Notes: generated by a model from the sequence alone, not told the origin. Counted from the stretch's first letter, positions 1 to 10,409 are shown. The stretch: 64,000 nt of DNA from Amycolatopsis sp. AA4 (GCF_002796545.1 NZ_CP024895.1:186001-250000); one strand, 5' to 3'. A program made the numbers and translations.

Positions 1-2
1 CG

Positions 3-3000
3 CGCCCGGCGCGGCTTCCCGGGCTGTGGCGGGTCGAGAACGCCGACTACGCCGACGAGGCCCGCGCGGCGGTCGAGGCCGACGCCGAGGCGCGTCTGGT
101 GACCCGCGCCGCCGACGCGGCACAGCCGGCGTGGTCGTTCGCCGACGACGGCCAGGGGGTGCCGCTGGCGCCGCCGCTGCCGGAAGTGCCGGTGACGGAT
201 CGCAACAGTCTGCTGCGCTACATCCTGGGCGAGCGCTACGACGAGAAGGAGACCCGGAACCTGGCGTCGATCGTGATCTCCGGTCGTGCCCGCAACGGCA
301 CGCAGCCCGTGGCCGCGCTGCAGCAGCTGCGCGAGATCGATGCCGAGGTCTATCGACGGGCCTTCGCCGCGACTGCCGGGTTCCGCACCGGGAAGAAGCT
401 CGACGTCGCGCGAGCGCGGGAAGCACTGGTGCGCTTGGCCGAAGGCGACCCCGCGCTGCCGCTCAACGCCGCGGGCCAGTACGCCGAGATCACCCACGAC
501 AACGAGCCGCAGGCGCCCGACAGCGACGGATGGATTCCGGTGGACCGGCCGCGACCGGTGCGCGGGCTCGTGGCCGACCTGCGACCGGACACGAGCCTCG
601 GACGCGTGTCGGTGTTGATCGACCGGGACGTGGTCAGCGCGGACGGAGCGCCGCGCGCATTGCAGGTGCTCGACGTCGACGGACGGGTGTCGCTGCTGGA
701 TCCGGCGACCCGGCCGTCGCCGGAGGAACGGGCAACCGCCAGCGCCGCGATGCAGGAGTCGATCGAGGCCCGCAAGCGCGCGCTGGGGATCGGCGATCAC
801 ACCGCGCCGCCGACTGCCGCCGAACCCGCCGCAGCCGCCGAGACGCCCGTCGCGGAGGAGCCGGCCGCCGAAGACGCGGGCGCGGCACGCGACGCCGGTC
901 CCGTCCAGGAACAGGAGACCGCCGCAGCGGATCCGGACGTCCCGGTCCTGCGGCTGCCCGACGGGCGCGAACTCACGCACCTGCCCGACCCGGGACGCGC
1001 GGAACTGCCGCTGTACGCCGCCATCGCCCGCGAGGCCTATCAGCGCACCGAGCCCGGACGGTTCAGGCTCATCGTCGCCCGCGAGGCCGACGGCGGCCGT
1101 TCGTGGTGGTGGGCGCTGCACCGGATCGACGCCGACGGCGCGATCGCCGGCATCGGCATCCGGCCCCGAACAAGCATGCACGCCACCGCCGAACGCGCGC
1201 TGGCCGCCGCGCAGCGGCGCCTCGCCCCGCTGGAACAGGCCCTGGAGACACCGGTCGAACCCGTGCCGGGGCTGTCCGGCCCCTTCGCGTCGGTCACGTT
1301 CGTCCCGGAGTGGGGGGACGTCGCCGGGCAGCTGGAGCACATGGAATGGCCCGATGCCGTCCGGTCGCACCGGCCCGCGAGCGTGGCGACGACCATCGTC
1401 CGGCGCATGTTCCTCTCCGTCTCGCCCGAGGAGAACGCCCGCTGGCTGCTCGGCGACGGCTACAGCCCCGAATCGGCGGCAGAGGTTTCCCGGCAGCTGC
1501 GCGAGCTCGCGGCGGTGATCAGGGCCAGCGGGCTCCCCGACGCCGTTCCGGGCACCCACCGCCGGATCAGCGGCGAACTCGCAGCGACCGGGGCTGCCAT
1601 CACGGCGCGCCTCGAACAGACCGCCCCGCCGCCGGCTGCAGCGGAGGCGATCGGCGAGGACATCCCGCTGCCACCCGAACCGGAGGACCGCGAGGACGCG
1701 AACCTGCCCCCGGACCTGGCGGAACTCGATGTCGAACCGGTGTTCCTGGACCTGGACCGGTGGCGGCATCACGACCGTCCCGACAGCGAGGGCTCCGGGG
1801 TGCCCGAGCCTGCGGCCCGGGCGCACAACCATCTGATCGACCTGCTGACCCCCGCCACGGTCGCCGCGCTGGAGGACCGTTCCCGCCGCTTGATCGCGCA
1901 CCAGGTGCAGGACTCCTACCGGTACGACCTGCTCGCCGCGGCCGTCCGCCGGGCGGGCAGGTCGCAGCAGCTCTACAGGACCGGGTCCGACGACCGCGGC
2001 TTTCTGCGGAGGTCCTCGGACGACCTCGAGGCGTGGGATTCCGTCATGGAGGCCTTGGGCGCGGACCCGGACTCCTACGGACAGGTGAGCTGGGGGCAGA
2101 TCCGGTTCACCGTCGAGCGAGGCCGCGGCCGGACCGTCGCGGTGATCGCGGTCGCCGACCTCGACTCCGGCTACGTCGACGTGATCGACCGTATTCCCTA
2201 CGTCGCGGGCGAATCCGGCTCCGACCGGCTGGACCGGATCGGGCACGTGCTGCGCGTCGCCACCGAGGGAGCCTCTTCCCGCGCCGTGCTCGCCCGGGGC
2301 TTCGCGACCGAGTCGCTGGACGCCTACCGCCGGTCTGCCCGGGAGGCCGCGTCGGCGCGGCTGGAGGCCCTGCCGGGCGTCTTGCCGTCGTCGGCAGGAG
2401 AACGCCGCAACGAGATCTACTACGAACTGCAGGACATCAAGCGTGCCCGGGAAGCCGTGCTGACGCTCGCGCGCGGCCGGCTGGACGCCCTGGAGTTCGG
2501 CGGCCCGGCCGACGACGCGGACGCCTTCGAGGAGTACCCCGGCGAACGCCCCGTCTCCGATCCCGGTGCCGTCCTGGCGACCCCGGAGGTGCGGGACACC
2601 CCGGGCGCGGAGAGCACGAACATCTTCTGGCGCGGCTTCCTGGTCTACACCTCCCACTCCCATGACGGCCGGCTCGAACTCGTCCTGTGCGAGAGCCACG
2701 GACTGCCGTCGTCGCTGCTGTCCATCCCGCTGACCGCCGAGCAGTTCACTCCCGAAGGAGTGCTCGCAGCCCTGCACGACACCATGGCCACTCTGGAACA
2801 GACGGTGCTGGACCGCACCGTCGCGGCGACCGCCGCCGTCGCCGACCTCGAGGCAGAGACCCGGGCCGCGCCCGGGAACGACGCCGGGCCGCACGCGGAA
2901 GCCGCCGCGGCCCCGGACCCGGCTCCCGCCGAACCGGCGGCCGCCCCCGGCGATCAACCACCGCCGACCCGGAGCGGGGCGCCGTCTGCCCCGGCCGACG

Positions 3001-6000
3001 TCGAGGACGCGGAACAGCCCGGGCTCTTCGACCTCGCGCCGCCGCCCGCGCCCGAGGCCGCCGCGCGTCCGCCGGCGGCGCCCCCGGGCGAGGGGGAGAC
3101 CCGGCCCGGACCTCCGGACTCCGCCGAAAGGGCAACGCCCGCGCCGACTTCGCCCGGCGAGGTCGCTCCCGAGGCCGCCGACGATGCGGAGCCCGCCGGC
3201 CTGCCGCGCGCGCCGTTGACCGCCGACGACATCGCGCTTGCGCTGGGCCGTCTGCACGGCACACGCCTGGCCGAGTTCCTGCGCGCCATGAGCAACGGCG
3301 CGAAGCTGCCGCTCGCCGACGCCCAGGAACGCCAGGTCACCCGCGCACAGGACGAACCGGACCCCGGCGCCGCCGAGCACGTCGCCGCGCAACGGCAGGG
3401 GCTGGAGGTCCGCGTCGACACCGCGACGGAACAACGCACCGGCCGACCGAGTTGGAAGGCGGTCCACGAGTGGCTCCGCGCGGGACTGCACCGCACGGAC
3501 CTGCGGATGCTGAGCGAAGCCTCCGACGCCCGCGGGCAGTTCGCCGCCCGCGCCCGGAATTTCGCCGCAGCGGGGGAGGGCGTTCTCTACCGCACGGCGC
3601 TGGGCGAACTCGACGCCGTCGTCGAGCAGGCGACGGCGAGCATCGTCGCGCGCGCGCTGCGCGCCCACAAGTCCGGACAGGCCCCGAAACCCTGGAACGG
3701 CCGGGGCCGGGACCCCTTGCTGCGCAACGCGTCGGACAACGAGCTGAGCGAAGCCCAGCGAACCGGCCTCGCCAGGATCCGCGAACTCGCAGCCGTGATC
3801 CCCGCCGACCCGCACGGCCGCCCTGCGCCCCTCGCCGACACCGCCGAGGACGCCGCGGCGGCGGCTCAGGTTCCGGCCGCCGAATCCGCCGCACCGGCGA
3901 CGAAGCCGCCCGCGTCGGCCGGACCGGCCGCTGCCGCTGCGACGCCTGCGCCTGCCGCGGTCGACCGCGCAGAGCCGACACCGCCCGCGGCGCCGACCGG
4001 CCCGGCCGAGGGCAACCCGCTCGACCTGCTCCGGTTCGACCCTGCCGGGCCGGGCGCAGCCAGGCAGCTCTCCGACCTCGCGATGCCCGAGCCCGTCAGG
4101 CTGCACGAACCCTCGCGGCTGGCCTACGTCGTCGCCGGCCGGCTCATCCAGAACCGCGGCGTCAACGTGCAGGCCCACGCGACCTGGCTGTCGAACGTCG
4201 CGGCCAGCCCGGCCGAAGCGGCCGAGGCGGCAGGGCAGATCCGGCATCTGGCGGCGCTGATCACCGCGACCGGCCTGCCCGACGACCTGCCGGGAGACAG
4301 CGGCCAGCATCTCGTCGACGCCCTCGTTCGCACCCGCGAGGCCCTGCTCGCACGGCTCGGGCTGCCGCTCGACCGGCAACCGCCGCCCGCGCACGGCCCG
4401 GACCCGGCGGCCGTCGCCAAGGAGACCGCCCCGCCGGAGAACCCGGAACCCACGGAAACCTCGGCGAGAGAAACGGCGGCGGTCCTGCCCGAACTGGATC
4501 TGGGCTGGGGCGAACTCGAGGGAATGGCCGAGGAAGCCGGATACACCGTCGTGCGGCAACGCCACCTCGCCGAACCGTCCACCGATCACGACCTGCGCGT
4601 CATCGCCATCCCGCACGAGTCCGACAAGGAACGCCAGCGAGAACAGCTCGGCGCCGAAATCGCGGCCCTGCTGCGCGAACCGCGACCCGTGCCGCCCGGG
4701 GCGACCGCGGCCCCGGCGGCGAAGTTCTATCCCTCGTCACCGGCTCCCGCTGCGCCGTCGACGACGGACGAGACCGCCGCACCGGCGGCGGACCACGTCG
4801 ACACGGCGCTCCCCGCCGAGCGCGACGGAACTGCCCTCCACGATCAGGACACCGCCCCGGCGGCGAGCGAGGCGCAGGCTCCGCCCGCCGACGGCCGGGA
4901 AGCCGAACCGGCCGCGGCAGAAGCCGGGCCGGCTGCACCGCCGGAACCGGCCCCGCCCGGCGCGCCGCAGGACGCGCCCGGCGAACCCCCGGCCGACAGG
5001 GCGGCGGAAACCGCCGGGGACGCTGCCGACAGCACGCGCCCCGTCGCCGGGGACGCCTCGCCGACCGGCCCCGCCACGACGCGAGAGCCCGTCGCCGCAG
5101 CCGAGGAAGACCTCGCCGACTACGAGGAATACCTGGCCGAGAAGAATGGTGAGCACGACGCGGCGGCAGTGCTCGCCGCGAGCCCCGCGCCCGCAGAGCC
5201 CGCGCCGCCAGTCGCCGAACCCGGCCCCGCACCAGAGATCGCGGCTGCAGCGTCCGAACCCGGCGACGCCGCACCGGAACCGGCCGAGGAGGCAACCGGA
5301 GCTGCTCCCGTGGCGCCGTCGCGACAGGCCGCCGCGCCGCAGTCGGCTCCGGCGCCGCGGCGACCGCGCGAGCGGCGTGGCCGTAGTGCTGCGGCGAACT
5401 CCGGAGCCGGGCGCCCGCCGCAGGATCCCGTGCCGCACCAGCGCGCAGCCGATCCGGTCGGGCGGCAGTGGGCGGCGCTGGTGGACCAGGCCACCACGCT
5501 CGGATTCGCCGTGCGCAACGCCTACGACGGCGTCACCGCCGTGAACTGGGACGACAAGGTCGTCCACGTCGCGGTCGGCCAGCAGCCGGTCGAGCGGATC
5601 GTGGCCCTGGCGCTGAAAATCGGCGAGATCAGCGGCGCGGCGGCCGCGGTCCCCCGTGCCCGCCGGCCCGAGCAGAACGCCCCTGACGTCGCCGAGGACG
5701 CCCCGCTCCGGGTCGAGCCGCAGACGCACAGCGCCGACGACAGCGCACCGGTGCCGAGCAACGGCGCGGTGCAGTCGGCCCCCGCCGGGTCGGACAGCGA
5801 TCCGCTCGACACGGAGCACCCGATGTTCAATCGGACGATGGCCGAACTCGGCTGGAGCGAGCCACCTCTGACGATTCCCGACACCTGGCCCAGCGGCCCG
5901 GTCCACCGCGAGCCCGCGGCCGCGGACCGCCGTCCGCTGTCCACAGCGGACTCGCGAGGCCCCGAAGACGAGGCGCAGCACGGACGTGTGGCTGTGCAGC

Positions 6001-6395
6001 AGCGGATCGCTGAAGCAGAGGCCGACCCGGTGCCGTCCGATCACCCGCTGTTCGACCGGCTGCTGGCCGAACTCGGCTGGAACGTCGAAATCCCCCCGCC
6101 GCCCGAACCGCAGGCGCCCGCTCCCGACCTCGCCGCAGAACACGGCCGCGCCGAGGGCGGCGCCGAGCCCGAACGACCGGAGCAGCAGCCCGCTGCGCCG
6201 CCCCCGCCGACCGCCGAGCCGCCGGAGCCGGACCGGCAGTGCGAAGCGGGCCACCAGAAACAGCGCCCGACGAGGCTCGGCGACAGCGCCGCGGCAGCCT
6301 CCGGAGCCCGCATGCCCGCCGCACGCGCCCGGGGCGGGGCGATGAGCCGCGCGTTCAGCGCCTTGGGCTTCGGCCGCCGGAACGGAAGGCGGTGA
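3..6395 (+). CDS. C-terminal part of a giant Ala/Pro-rich conjugative-element protein (5' end outside window)
   Basis: The reading frame is open from the left edge, so at least 2,130 residues are present and the start lies outside. Globular blocks of about 80-150 residues alternate with long Ala/Pro/Glu linkers. One block occurs twice at low identity (about 1400-1620 and 4140-4365; shared pattern W-L, AA, LR-LAA-I-ASGLP, AR). Near the C terminus a short unit with core HP(M/L)F(N/D)R and AELGW occurs twice (about 5817-5855 and 6042-6080). No catalytic motif is visible in this part. Giant proteins of this kind sit in actinobacterial conjugative elements and may carry helicase or other enzymatic domains upstream. 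Its position before a lipoprotein and a cell-wall hydrolase supports a transfer-related role by context only. Confidence 0.75.
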   Translation, partial: RPARLPGLWRVENADYADEARAAVEADAEARLVTRAADAAQPAWSFADDGQGVPLAPPLPEVPVTDRNSLLRYILGERYDEKETRNLASIVISGRARNGTQPVAALQQLREIDAEVYRRAFAATAGFRTGKKLDVARAREALVRLAEGDPALPLNAAGQYAEITHDNEPQAPDSDGWIPVDRPRPVRGLVADLRPDTSLGRVSVLIDRDVVSADGAPRALQVLDVDGRVSLLDPATRPSPEERATASAAMQESIEARKRALGIGDHTAPPTAAEPAAAAETPVAEEPAAEDAGAARDAGPVQEQETAAADPDVPVLRLPDGRELTHLPDPGRAELPLYAAIAREAYQRTEPGRFRLIVAREADGGRSWWWALHRIDADGAIAGIGIRPRTSMHATAERALAAAQRRLAPLEQALETPVEPVPGLSGPFASVTFVPEWGDVAGQLEHMEWPDAVRSHRPASVATTIVRRMFLSVSPEENARWLLGDGYSPESAAEVSRQLRELAAVIRASGLPDAVPGTHRRISGELAATGAAITARLEQTAPPPAAAEAIGEDIPLPPEPEDREDANLPPDLAELDVEPVFLDLDRWRHHDRPDSEGSGVPEPAARAHNHLIDLLTPATVAALEDRSRRLIAHQVQDSYRYDLLAAAVRRAGRSQQLYRTGSDDRGFLRRSSDDLEAWDSVMEALGADPDSYGQVSWGQIRFTVERGRGRTVAVIAVADLDSGYVDVIDRIPYVAGESGSDRLDRIGHVLRVATEGASSRAVLARGFATESLDAYRRSAREAASARLEALPGVLPSSAGERRNEIYYELQDIKRAREAVLTLARGRLDALEFGGPADDADAFEEYPGERPVSDPGAVLATPEVRDTPGAESTNIFWRGFLVYTSHSHDGRLELVLCESHGLPSSLLSIPLTAEQFTPEGVLAALHDTMATLEQTVLDRTVAATAAVADLEAETRAAPGNDAGPHAEAAAAPDPAPAEPAAAPGDQPPPTRSGAPSAPADVEDAEQPGLFDLAPPPAPEAAARPPAAPPGEGETRPGPPDSAERATPAPTSPGEVAPEAADDAEPAGLPRAPLTADDIALALGRLHGTRLAEFLRAMSNGAKLPLADAQERQVTRAQDEPDPGAAEHVAAQRQGLEVRVDTATEQRTGRPSWKAVHEWLRAGLHRTDLRMLSEASDARGQFAARARNFAAAGEGVLYRTALGELDAVVEQATASIVARALRAHKSGQAPKPWNGRGRDPLLRNASDNELSEAQRTGLARIRELAAVIPADPHGRPAPLADTAEDAAAAAQVPAAESAAPATKPPASAGPAAAAATPAPAAVDRAEPTPPAAPTGPAEGNPLDLLRFDPAGPGAARQLSDLAMPEPVRLHEPSRLAYVVAGRLIQNRGVNVQAHATWLSNVAASPAEAAEAAGQIRHLAALITATGLPDDLPGDSGQHLVDALVRTREALLARLGLPLDRQPPPAHGPDPAAVAKETAPPENPEPTETSARETAAVLPELDLGWGELEGMAEEAGYTVVRQRHLAEPSTDHDLRVIAIPHESDKERQREQLGAEIAALLREPRPVPPGATAAPAAKFYPSSPAPAAPSTTDETAAPAADHVDTALPAERDGTALHDQDTAPAASEAQAPPADGREAEPAAAEAGPAAPPEPAPPGAPQDAPGEPPADRAAETAGDAADSTRPVAGDASPTGPATTREPVAAAEEDLADYEEYLAEKNGEHDAAAVLAASPAPAEPAPPVAEPGPAPEIAAAASEPGDAAPEPAEEATGAAPVAPSRQAAAPQSAPAPRRPRERRGRSAAANSGAGRPPQDPVPHQRAADPVGRQWAALVDQATTLGFAVRNAYDGVTAVNWDDKVVHVAVGQQPVERIVALALKIGEISGAAAAVPRARRPEQNAPDVAEDAPLRVEPQTHSADDSAPVPSNGAVQSAPAGSDSDPLDTEHPMFNRTMAELGWSEPPLTIPDTWPSGPVHREPAAADRRPLSTADSRGPEDEAQHGRVAVQQRIAEAEADPVPSDHPLFDRLLAELGWNVEIPPPPEPQAPAPDLAAEHGRAEGGAEPERPEQQPAAPPPPTAEPPEPDRQCEAGHQKQRPTRLGDSAAAASGARMPAARARGGAMSRAFSALGFGRRNGRR

Positions 6396-6506
6396 GCGCC
6401 GGGCCCGCAGTCTGATCCAGCCCGCGCGACACCGTCTGGGGAGGCGGTCCGCGCGGTGCAGCGACACCGAGGTCTCGATGGGGGTCGAGATCGCCATGGG
6501 GGAAAC

Positions 6507-7097
6507 ATGGGGGAACCACGCCCTGCTCAGGGCACATCACGACGACGCCTGCCGGTTCGCGCGCGAGCACTGCTGCTCCTGACCACGCCGGCGCTCGCGG
6601 CCGGCGCCTGCTCCGGCGCCGCGCCCGCACCGGAGCACGCCGCACTGCCCGCCACGACCGCGCCGGCCGCCGCGCAGCCGGCCGCGGCGGCGGAGGCCCG
6701 CCAGATCTGCGGACAGTTCGTCGCCGCGGCGCTCTCGGTCGACGCCGCAGCCGATTCCGGCCCCGGGGACGCGCGCAGACGCGCCGCCGACCGGTTCGGC
6801 ATTCCCGGCCTGGCAGAACAGATCGGCGGCGAAGGCCGCGACAACGGATGGGGCCTGCTCGCCGCGCACCGGGCACGCGTGCGGGTCACTACCGAACCGG
6901 TCGACGACGACCCGCCGCCGGTCCGCGACGACGAAACGGGAGCCGGGGTCACCGCGTCCCGGGTCGCGGCCGGTGACGGCTGGACGCAAAACCTCGACCC
7001 CCTGGCCGCGTACTGCTCGCTGCGACGGGTCGCCGGCGCGTGGAAGGTCTCCGGGATCACGTTCTCCGACACCGGCGGACCCGGAGCCGGGGGATGA
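6507..7097 (+). CDS. Putative lipoprotein of a conjugation cluster
   Basis: A 196-residue protein with a basic N terminus, a hydrophobic stretch (about residues 19-33) and a lipobox-like A-A-G-A-C ending near residue 35, followed by an Ala/Pro-rich linker. These features predict an exported, lipid-anchored protein. The C-terminal half has a small domain with a single Cys in an LAAYCSLRR context. The ATG at 6507 follows a GGGGGA stretch. Its stop overlaps the next start (ATGA), so it should be co-translated with the peptidoglycan hydrolase, suggesting a cell-envelope part of the transfer machinery. I do not recognise the family beyond this. Confidence 0.7.
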   Translation: MGEPRPAQGTSRRRLPVRARALLLLTTPALAAGACSGAAPAPEHAALPATTAPAAAQPAAAAEARQICGQFVAAALSVDAAADSGPGDARRRAADRFGIPGLAEQIGGEGRDNGWGLLAAHRARVRVTTEPVDDDPPPVRDDETGAGVTASRVAAGDGWTQNLDPLAAYCSLRRVAGAWKVSGITFSDTGGPGAGG

Positions 7098-8149
7098 GCA
7101 AGAACACCACCGTCGCCGCCGTGGCGGCAGGCTCGCCGCTGATCGCGATCGTGCTGGTCATCGTGCTGCTCTTCGGCGGAGCCGGAGCCAACAACAGCGA
7201 GATCAAGAAAACCGGCGGCATCAGCCTGGACTTCAACCCCGACGCCGTCCCGCCCTGGGCCAGAGACCTCCTCGCCTCGGCGGCCACGACCTGCCCCGAC
7301 ATCACCGCACCGATCCTCGCGGCGCAGATCGAAACGGAAAGCAACTGGAACCCCAACGCGCACAACGCATCCGGCGCCGACGGACTGACCCAGTTCACCC
7401 CCGCCACGTGGGCCGCGTGGGGCGTCGACGGCGACGGCGACGGCCGCGCCGACCCGCGCAACCCGGCCGACGCGATCAAATCGCAAGCCGGATACATGTG
7501 CTACCTGGCCAATTTCCTCAAAAGCAACAACGGACTGAACGGCGGCGTGGTCGACCTGGCGCTGGCCGCCTACAACGCCGGACCCGGCAACGTCCTGAAA
7601 TACAACGGGATCCCGCCGTTCGCCGAAACGCAGAACTACGTATCCAAGATCAACCGACTGGCCGCGTCGAAATACGGACGCCCCCGCGCCGACGGCGGAG
7701 GAGACGGCTCCGGCGGCGGCACCGCCGGAGCGGCCGGACCGGTCATCGACGCCGCCCGCTCCCAGATCGGCCTGCCCTACGCCTGGGGCGGCGGAAGCCT
7801 CAACGGGCCCAGCGGCGGCTCGTCGCCGGACGTCGGCGTCGTCGGGTTCGACTGCTCGGCTCTCGCGAGGTTCGCCTACTACCAAGGAACCAACGGCAAG
7901 ATCACGCTGCCGCGCAGCTCGAAGGAGCAGTACCGGGCGACAAAGGGGCACACCGTGCCCGTCGACCAGCTGCAGCCCGGCGACCTGCTCTTCTGGGGCG
8001 GAACAGCCGAATCCATCCACCACGTCGCGCTCTACATCGGCGGCGGCAAGATGATCGAGGCGCCCGAATCCGGAAAAAAATTGCGCGAGACCCAGGCGCG
8101 CACCTCCGAACGCGACTACTTCGGCGCCACCCGCGTCCTGAACCCCTGA
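7094..8149 (+). CDS. Bifunctional lytic transglycosylase / NlpC-P60 peptidase (VirB1/Tn916 Orf14 type)
   Basis: A 351-residue exported peptidoglycan hydrolase with one N-terminal membrane segment (about residues 10-29). Residues about 50-195 form an SLT-type transglycosylase domain with the catalytic Glu in AAQIETESNWNP and the later GLTQFTPATW and AAYNAGPGN motifs. After a Gly-rich linker, residues about 220-350 form an NlpC/P60 domain with catalytic Cys in FDCSALARF and His in HHVALYIGGG. Together they would cut glycan and peptide bonds to let a type IV secretion channel cross the wall. The start overlaps the lipoprotein stop. The family is well known in Gram-positive conjugative elements. 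Confidence 0.93.
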   Translation: MSKNTTVAAVAAGSPLIAIVLVIVLLFGGAGANNSEIKKTGGISLDFNPDAVPPWARDLLASAATTCPDITAPILAAQIETESNWNPNAHNASGADGLTQFTPATWAAWGVDGDGDGRADPRNPADAIKSQAGYMCYLANFLKSNNGLNGGVVDLALAAYNAGPGNVLKYNGIPPFAETQNYVSKINRLAASKYGRPRADGGGDGSGGGTAGAAGPVIDAARSQIGLPYAWGGGSLNGPSGGSSPDVGVVGFDCSALARFAYYQGTNGKITLPRSSKEQYRATKGHTVPVDQLQPGDLLFWGGTAESIHHVALYIGGGKMIEAPESGKKLRETQARTSERDYFGATRVLNP

Positions 8150-8228
8150 GGCTTCGGGACCGGCCAGCCGCGCCGTGCCCGCGCGACGTCAGCCGGGCCG
8201 GGCGACGAAGGGAAAGCGAGACTCGTCG

Positions 8229-8951
8229 ATGCTCGATCCTTATCTGTACTTGAACATCGACGTGGGAGCGCCCGTCGACACGCGCGCCCTGCTGCGCGAG
8301 TGCAGGCGGCTGCTCGGCACCCCGGACGACGTGCCCCCGCTGATCTCACCGTCCGACGACCCTTCGACGCCCGGCAACGTCGTCGTCAGCAATCCCGCCT
8401 CCTGGAGCTTCCCCGCACGCCTGGAGATCGTGTACGGCATCGACGGACCCCTGCAAGAGGACACGGAAGCCGGGGGCGTCGGGCGCCTCGCGAGCAGCGG
8501 ACCGCTTGCGGCACAAGTGTTCTTCGTTCCCGCTCCCGGCTGGCCCCACATCTCGCGGACAGCCGCGACCGAGCACGACCTGGGAGCGTGGCTGATCCGC
8601 GAGACGGGCCGGTGGCTGGACCGCCGCCAGCTGCCCTGGCAGTGGGGAGCCTGGGAATCCGGCGGCGACGGCGTGCGCGTCGACGCCGCCGGACCGGCGG
8701 ACCTGGGGGCGTTGGGAAACGCCTCGGAAGGCGCGCTGTCCACTGAGGACATCGACGAGGTCAACCGGTGGCTCCCCGGATGGCGGCGCGTTTGGCCGGG
8801 CCCGCAGAAACCGGGGGAATCCCTGCTGCAGGGGTGGAAGGCGCCTCCGAGTGCCTCGGGCAAGGCGGGGACGTCTTCGCTCGCGCCTCCCGGCACCGCC
8901 GGAGCGCGGCACGGCCCCGCGAACCCTCCGAGCCCGGGACGCCGCCGATGA
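8229..8951 (+). CDS. Hypothetical protein of the transfer region
   Basis: A 240-residue protein without signal or membrane segment. The ATG at 8229 follows a GAAAGCGAG stretch. It opens with a predicted beta strand (YLYLNIDVG), has several Trp residues in the middle (GWPH, WGAWE) and ends in a disordered Pro/Ser/Arg tail. That tail contains GTAGARHG, which recurs at the end of the next gene. I do not recognise the fold. It follows the hydrolase by 79 bases and probably belongs to the same transcript. Confidence 0.65.
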   Translation: MLDPYLYLNIDVGAPVDTRALLRECRRLLGTPDDVPPLISPSDDPSTPGNVVVSNPASWSFPARLEIVYGIDGPLQEDTEAGGVGRLASSGPLAAQVFFVPAPGWPHISRTAATEHDLGAWLIRETGRWLDRRQLPWQWGAWESGGDGVRVDAAGPADLGALGNASEGALSTEDIDEVNRWLPGWRRVWPGPQKPGESLLQGWKAPPSASGKAGTSSLAPPGTAGARHGPANPPSPGRRR

Positions 8952-9194
8952 CCTCCGCCGCCCGGGCCCTGCGACATCAGAACACCGTCCCGTTCCGACG
9001 CGAGGACGCGCCACAGGCACGGCAAAACACCATGCAGCGCAGGCGGCCGCGCGGAACAGAAGGCACGGGGCCGCTCCACTCGACAGCGTCGTCGATCGAT
9101 CCGACGGCCCCGGCCCGACATCAGCTGCGCAGAACCGAACGACCCCGCACGCGCATCCCCGGCCTGACCGCTCCGCCTATTCAAGGAGGCCATG

Positions 9195-10409
9195 ATGGAG
9201 CAACATCCTGCAGATTCGCCCGGCATGCAGATCGGCGGGCGCACCGAGACAATCCTCTGGCCGGAAGGCTGGTCTCCGGCAAAGGAGGGCGAATGGCTGT
9301 TCTACAACGGAGCGGAACACCCCGACGGCGAGATCGCGGTCGAGGTCTACAGGCGCTTCGATCACCCGCGCCGTCCGTCCGTTCCCGAATGGACCGCGTG
9401 GTTCACCTACGACACGGGAGAAAACACCGTTCAGCACAACCCCGTCACGATCACGGGCCCGGACGACGCGGACCACGAATTCTGGCCGGCCTCCATCGCT
9501 GACCTTCAAGAACTTCTCCGGCACGTCGGACGCTACGGCCACGCCCAACCGGCGCACGGCGGCTGGGCAGTCACGCCCGCGGTCACCGAGGCCGCGGCGC
9601 GCGCCGCCGCTTCCGAGGACAGCTTCCGGCACGTCGTGCTCCGAAACGGCGAGGACGACGCCTGGACGTTCGTCGCCACCGGCACGCCAGTGCCGCTCGC
9701 CGGGCAGCCGGGCCTTCGCCAGGCCGACCAGACACAGGAATTGGCAACGGCGGGGACGGAAAAGATGTGGCTGCTGTACGTGGCGAAGTACGACGTCGGG
9801 CCACAGCACTCCGAACTCGTGCCCGACACCATCCGGCTTCTGGAATCCTCCCGTGACGAGATCAGTTTCGAGCACCTCCAGGAAACACGTCAGCGGAGCG
9901 GACTCGGGCACGACGTGCACACCGTGGCGCTCGACGTTCCGGCCGGGGCGAGCCACAGCGACTTGGCCGAACATCTCACCCGCTATCTCACGGAGCAGCC
10001 GAAGTTCGATTTCTGGGACGAAGTCATCGGCGACGACATCGTCGTGGGCGGCGTCGTCTACGACGGCGATGTCTACGAGCTGGACGGGGAGGGCGGCGTG
10101 CGCGAACGAACCTCCGACGCAGACCCGGAATATCCCGATCCAATGGACGACCCGGAAAACGTCGAGCGGCTCGGAGCTTTGTTGAGCGCGCTCGACGCCC
10201 CGAACCGCGAGGGCCAGCCCGAAGCCTCGCGCGATTCCGGCGAGAATCCGAATGGCGACAGACCCGCAGCGGCCCCGGACCGGCAAGAATCGAACGCGCC
10301 GTCGCGCAAGGACGACGGGCCGGCCGCGTCCCGTTCGCGGCCGGCGGGGACCGCCGGGGCACGCCACGGATCCGCCGTCGCCCCGGGCCGCCGCACGCGT
10401 CACCGGTGA
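9195..10409 (+). CDS. Hypothetical acidic protein, possible two-domain
   Basis: A 404-residue acidic protein. AAGGAGG at 9183-9189 sits too close to the ATG at 9192, so the second ATG at 9195 is the better start. The N-terminal part is rich in Trp (ILWPEGWSP, EWTAWFTY) and the centre has MWLLYVAKYD. The C-terminal 70 residues are disordered and end with the same GTAGARHG(P/S)A tail as the preceding gene. No known motif is visible. The 243 bases before it contain no convincing gene. Confidence 0.65.
   Translation: MEQHPADSPGMQIGGRTETILWPEGWSPAKEGEWLFYNGAEHPDGEIAVEVYRRFDHPRRPSVPEWTAWFTYDTGENTVQHNPVTITGPDDADHEFWPASIADLQELLRHVGRYGHAQPAHGGWAVTPAVTEAAARAAASEDSFRHVVLRNGEDDAWTFVATGTPVPLAGQPGLRQADQTQELATAGTEKMWLLYVAKYDVGPQHSELVPDTIRLLESSRDEISFEHLQETRQRSGLGHDVHTVALDVPAGASHSDLAEHLTRYLTEQPKFDFWDEVIGDDIVVGGVVYDGDVYELDGEGGVRERTSDADPEYPDPMDDPENVERLGALLSALDAPNREGQPEASRDSGENPNGDRPAAAPDRQESNAPSRKDDGPAASRSRPAGTAGARHGSAVAPGRRTRHR

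Noticed and set aside
26..2665. Long + strand frame beginning at position 26
   Set aside because: Very Arg-rich, no ribosome site, and it overlaps the much better giant-protein frame.
4737..6497. Long open frame on the - strand opposite the giant protein
   Set aside because: Antisense to a coherent coding sequence; its Arg/Gly-rich composition is the usual shadow of a GC-rich gene.
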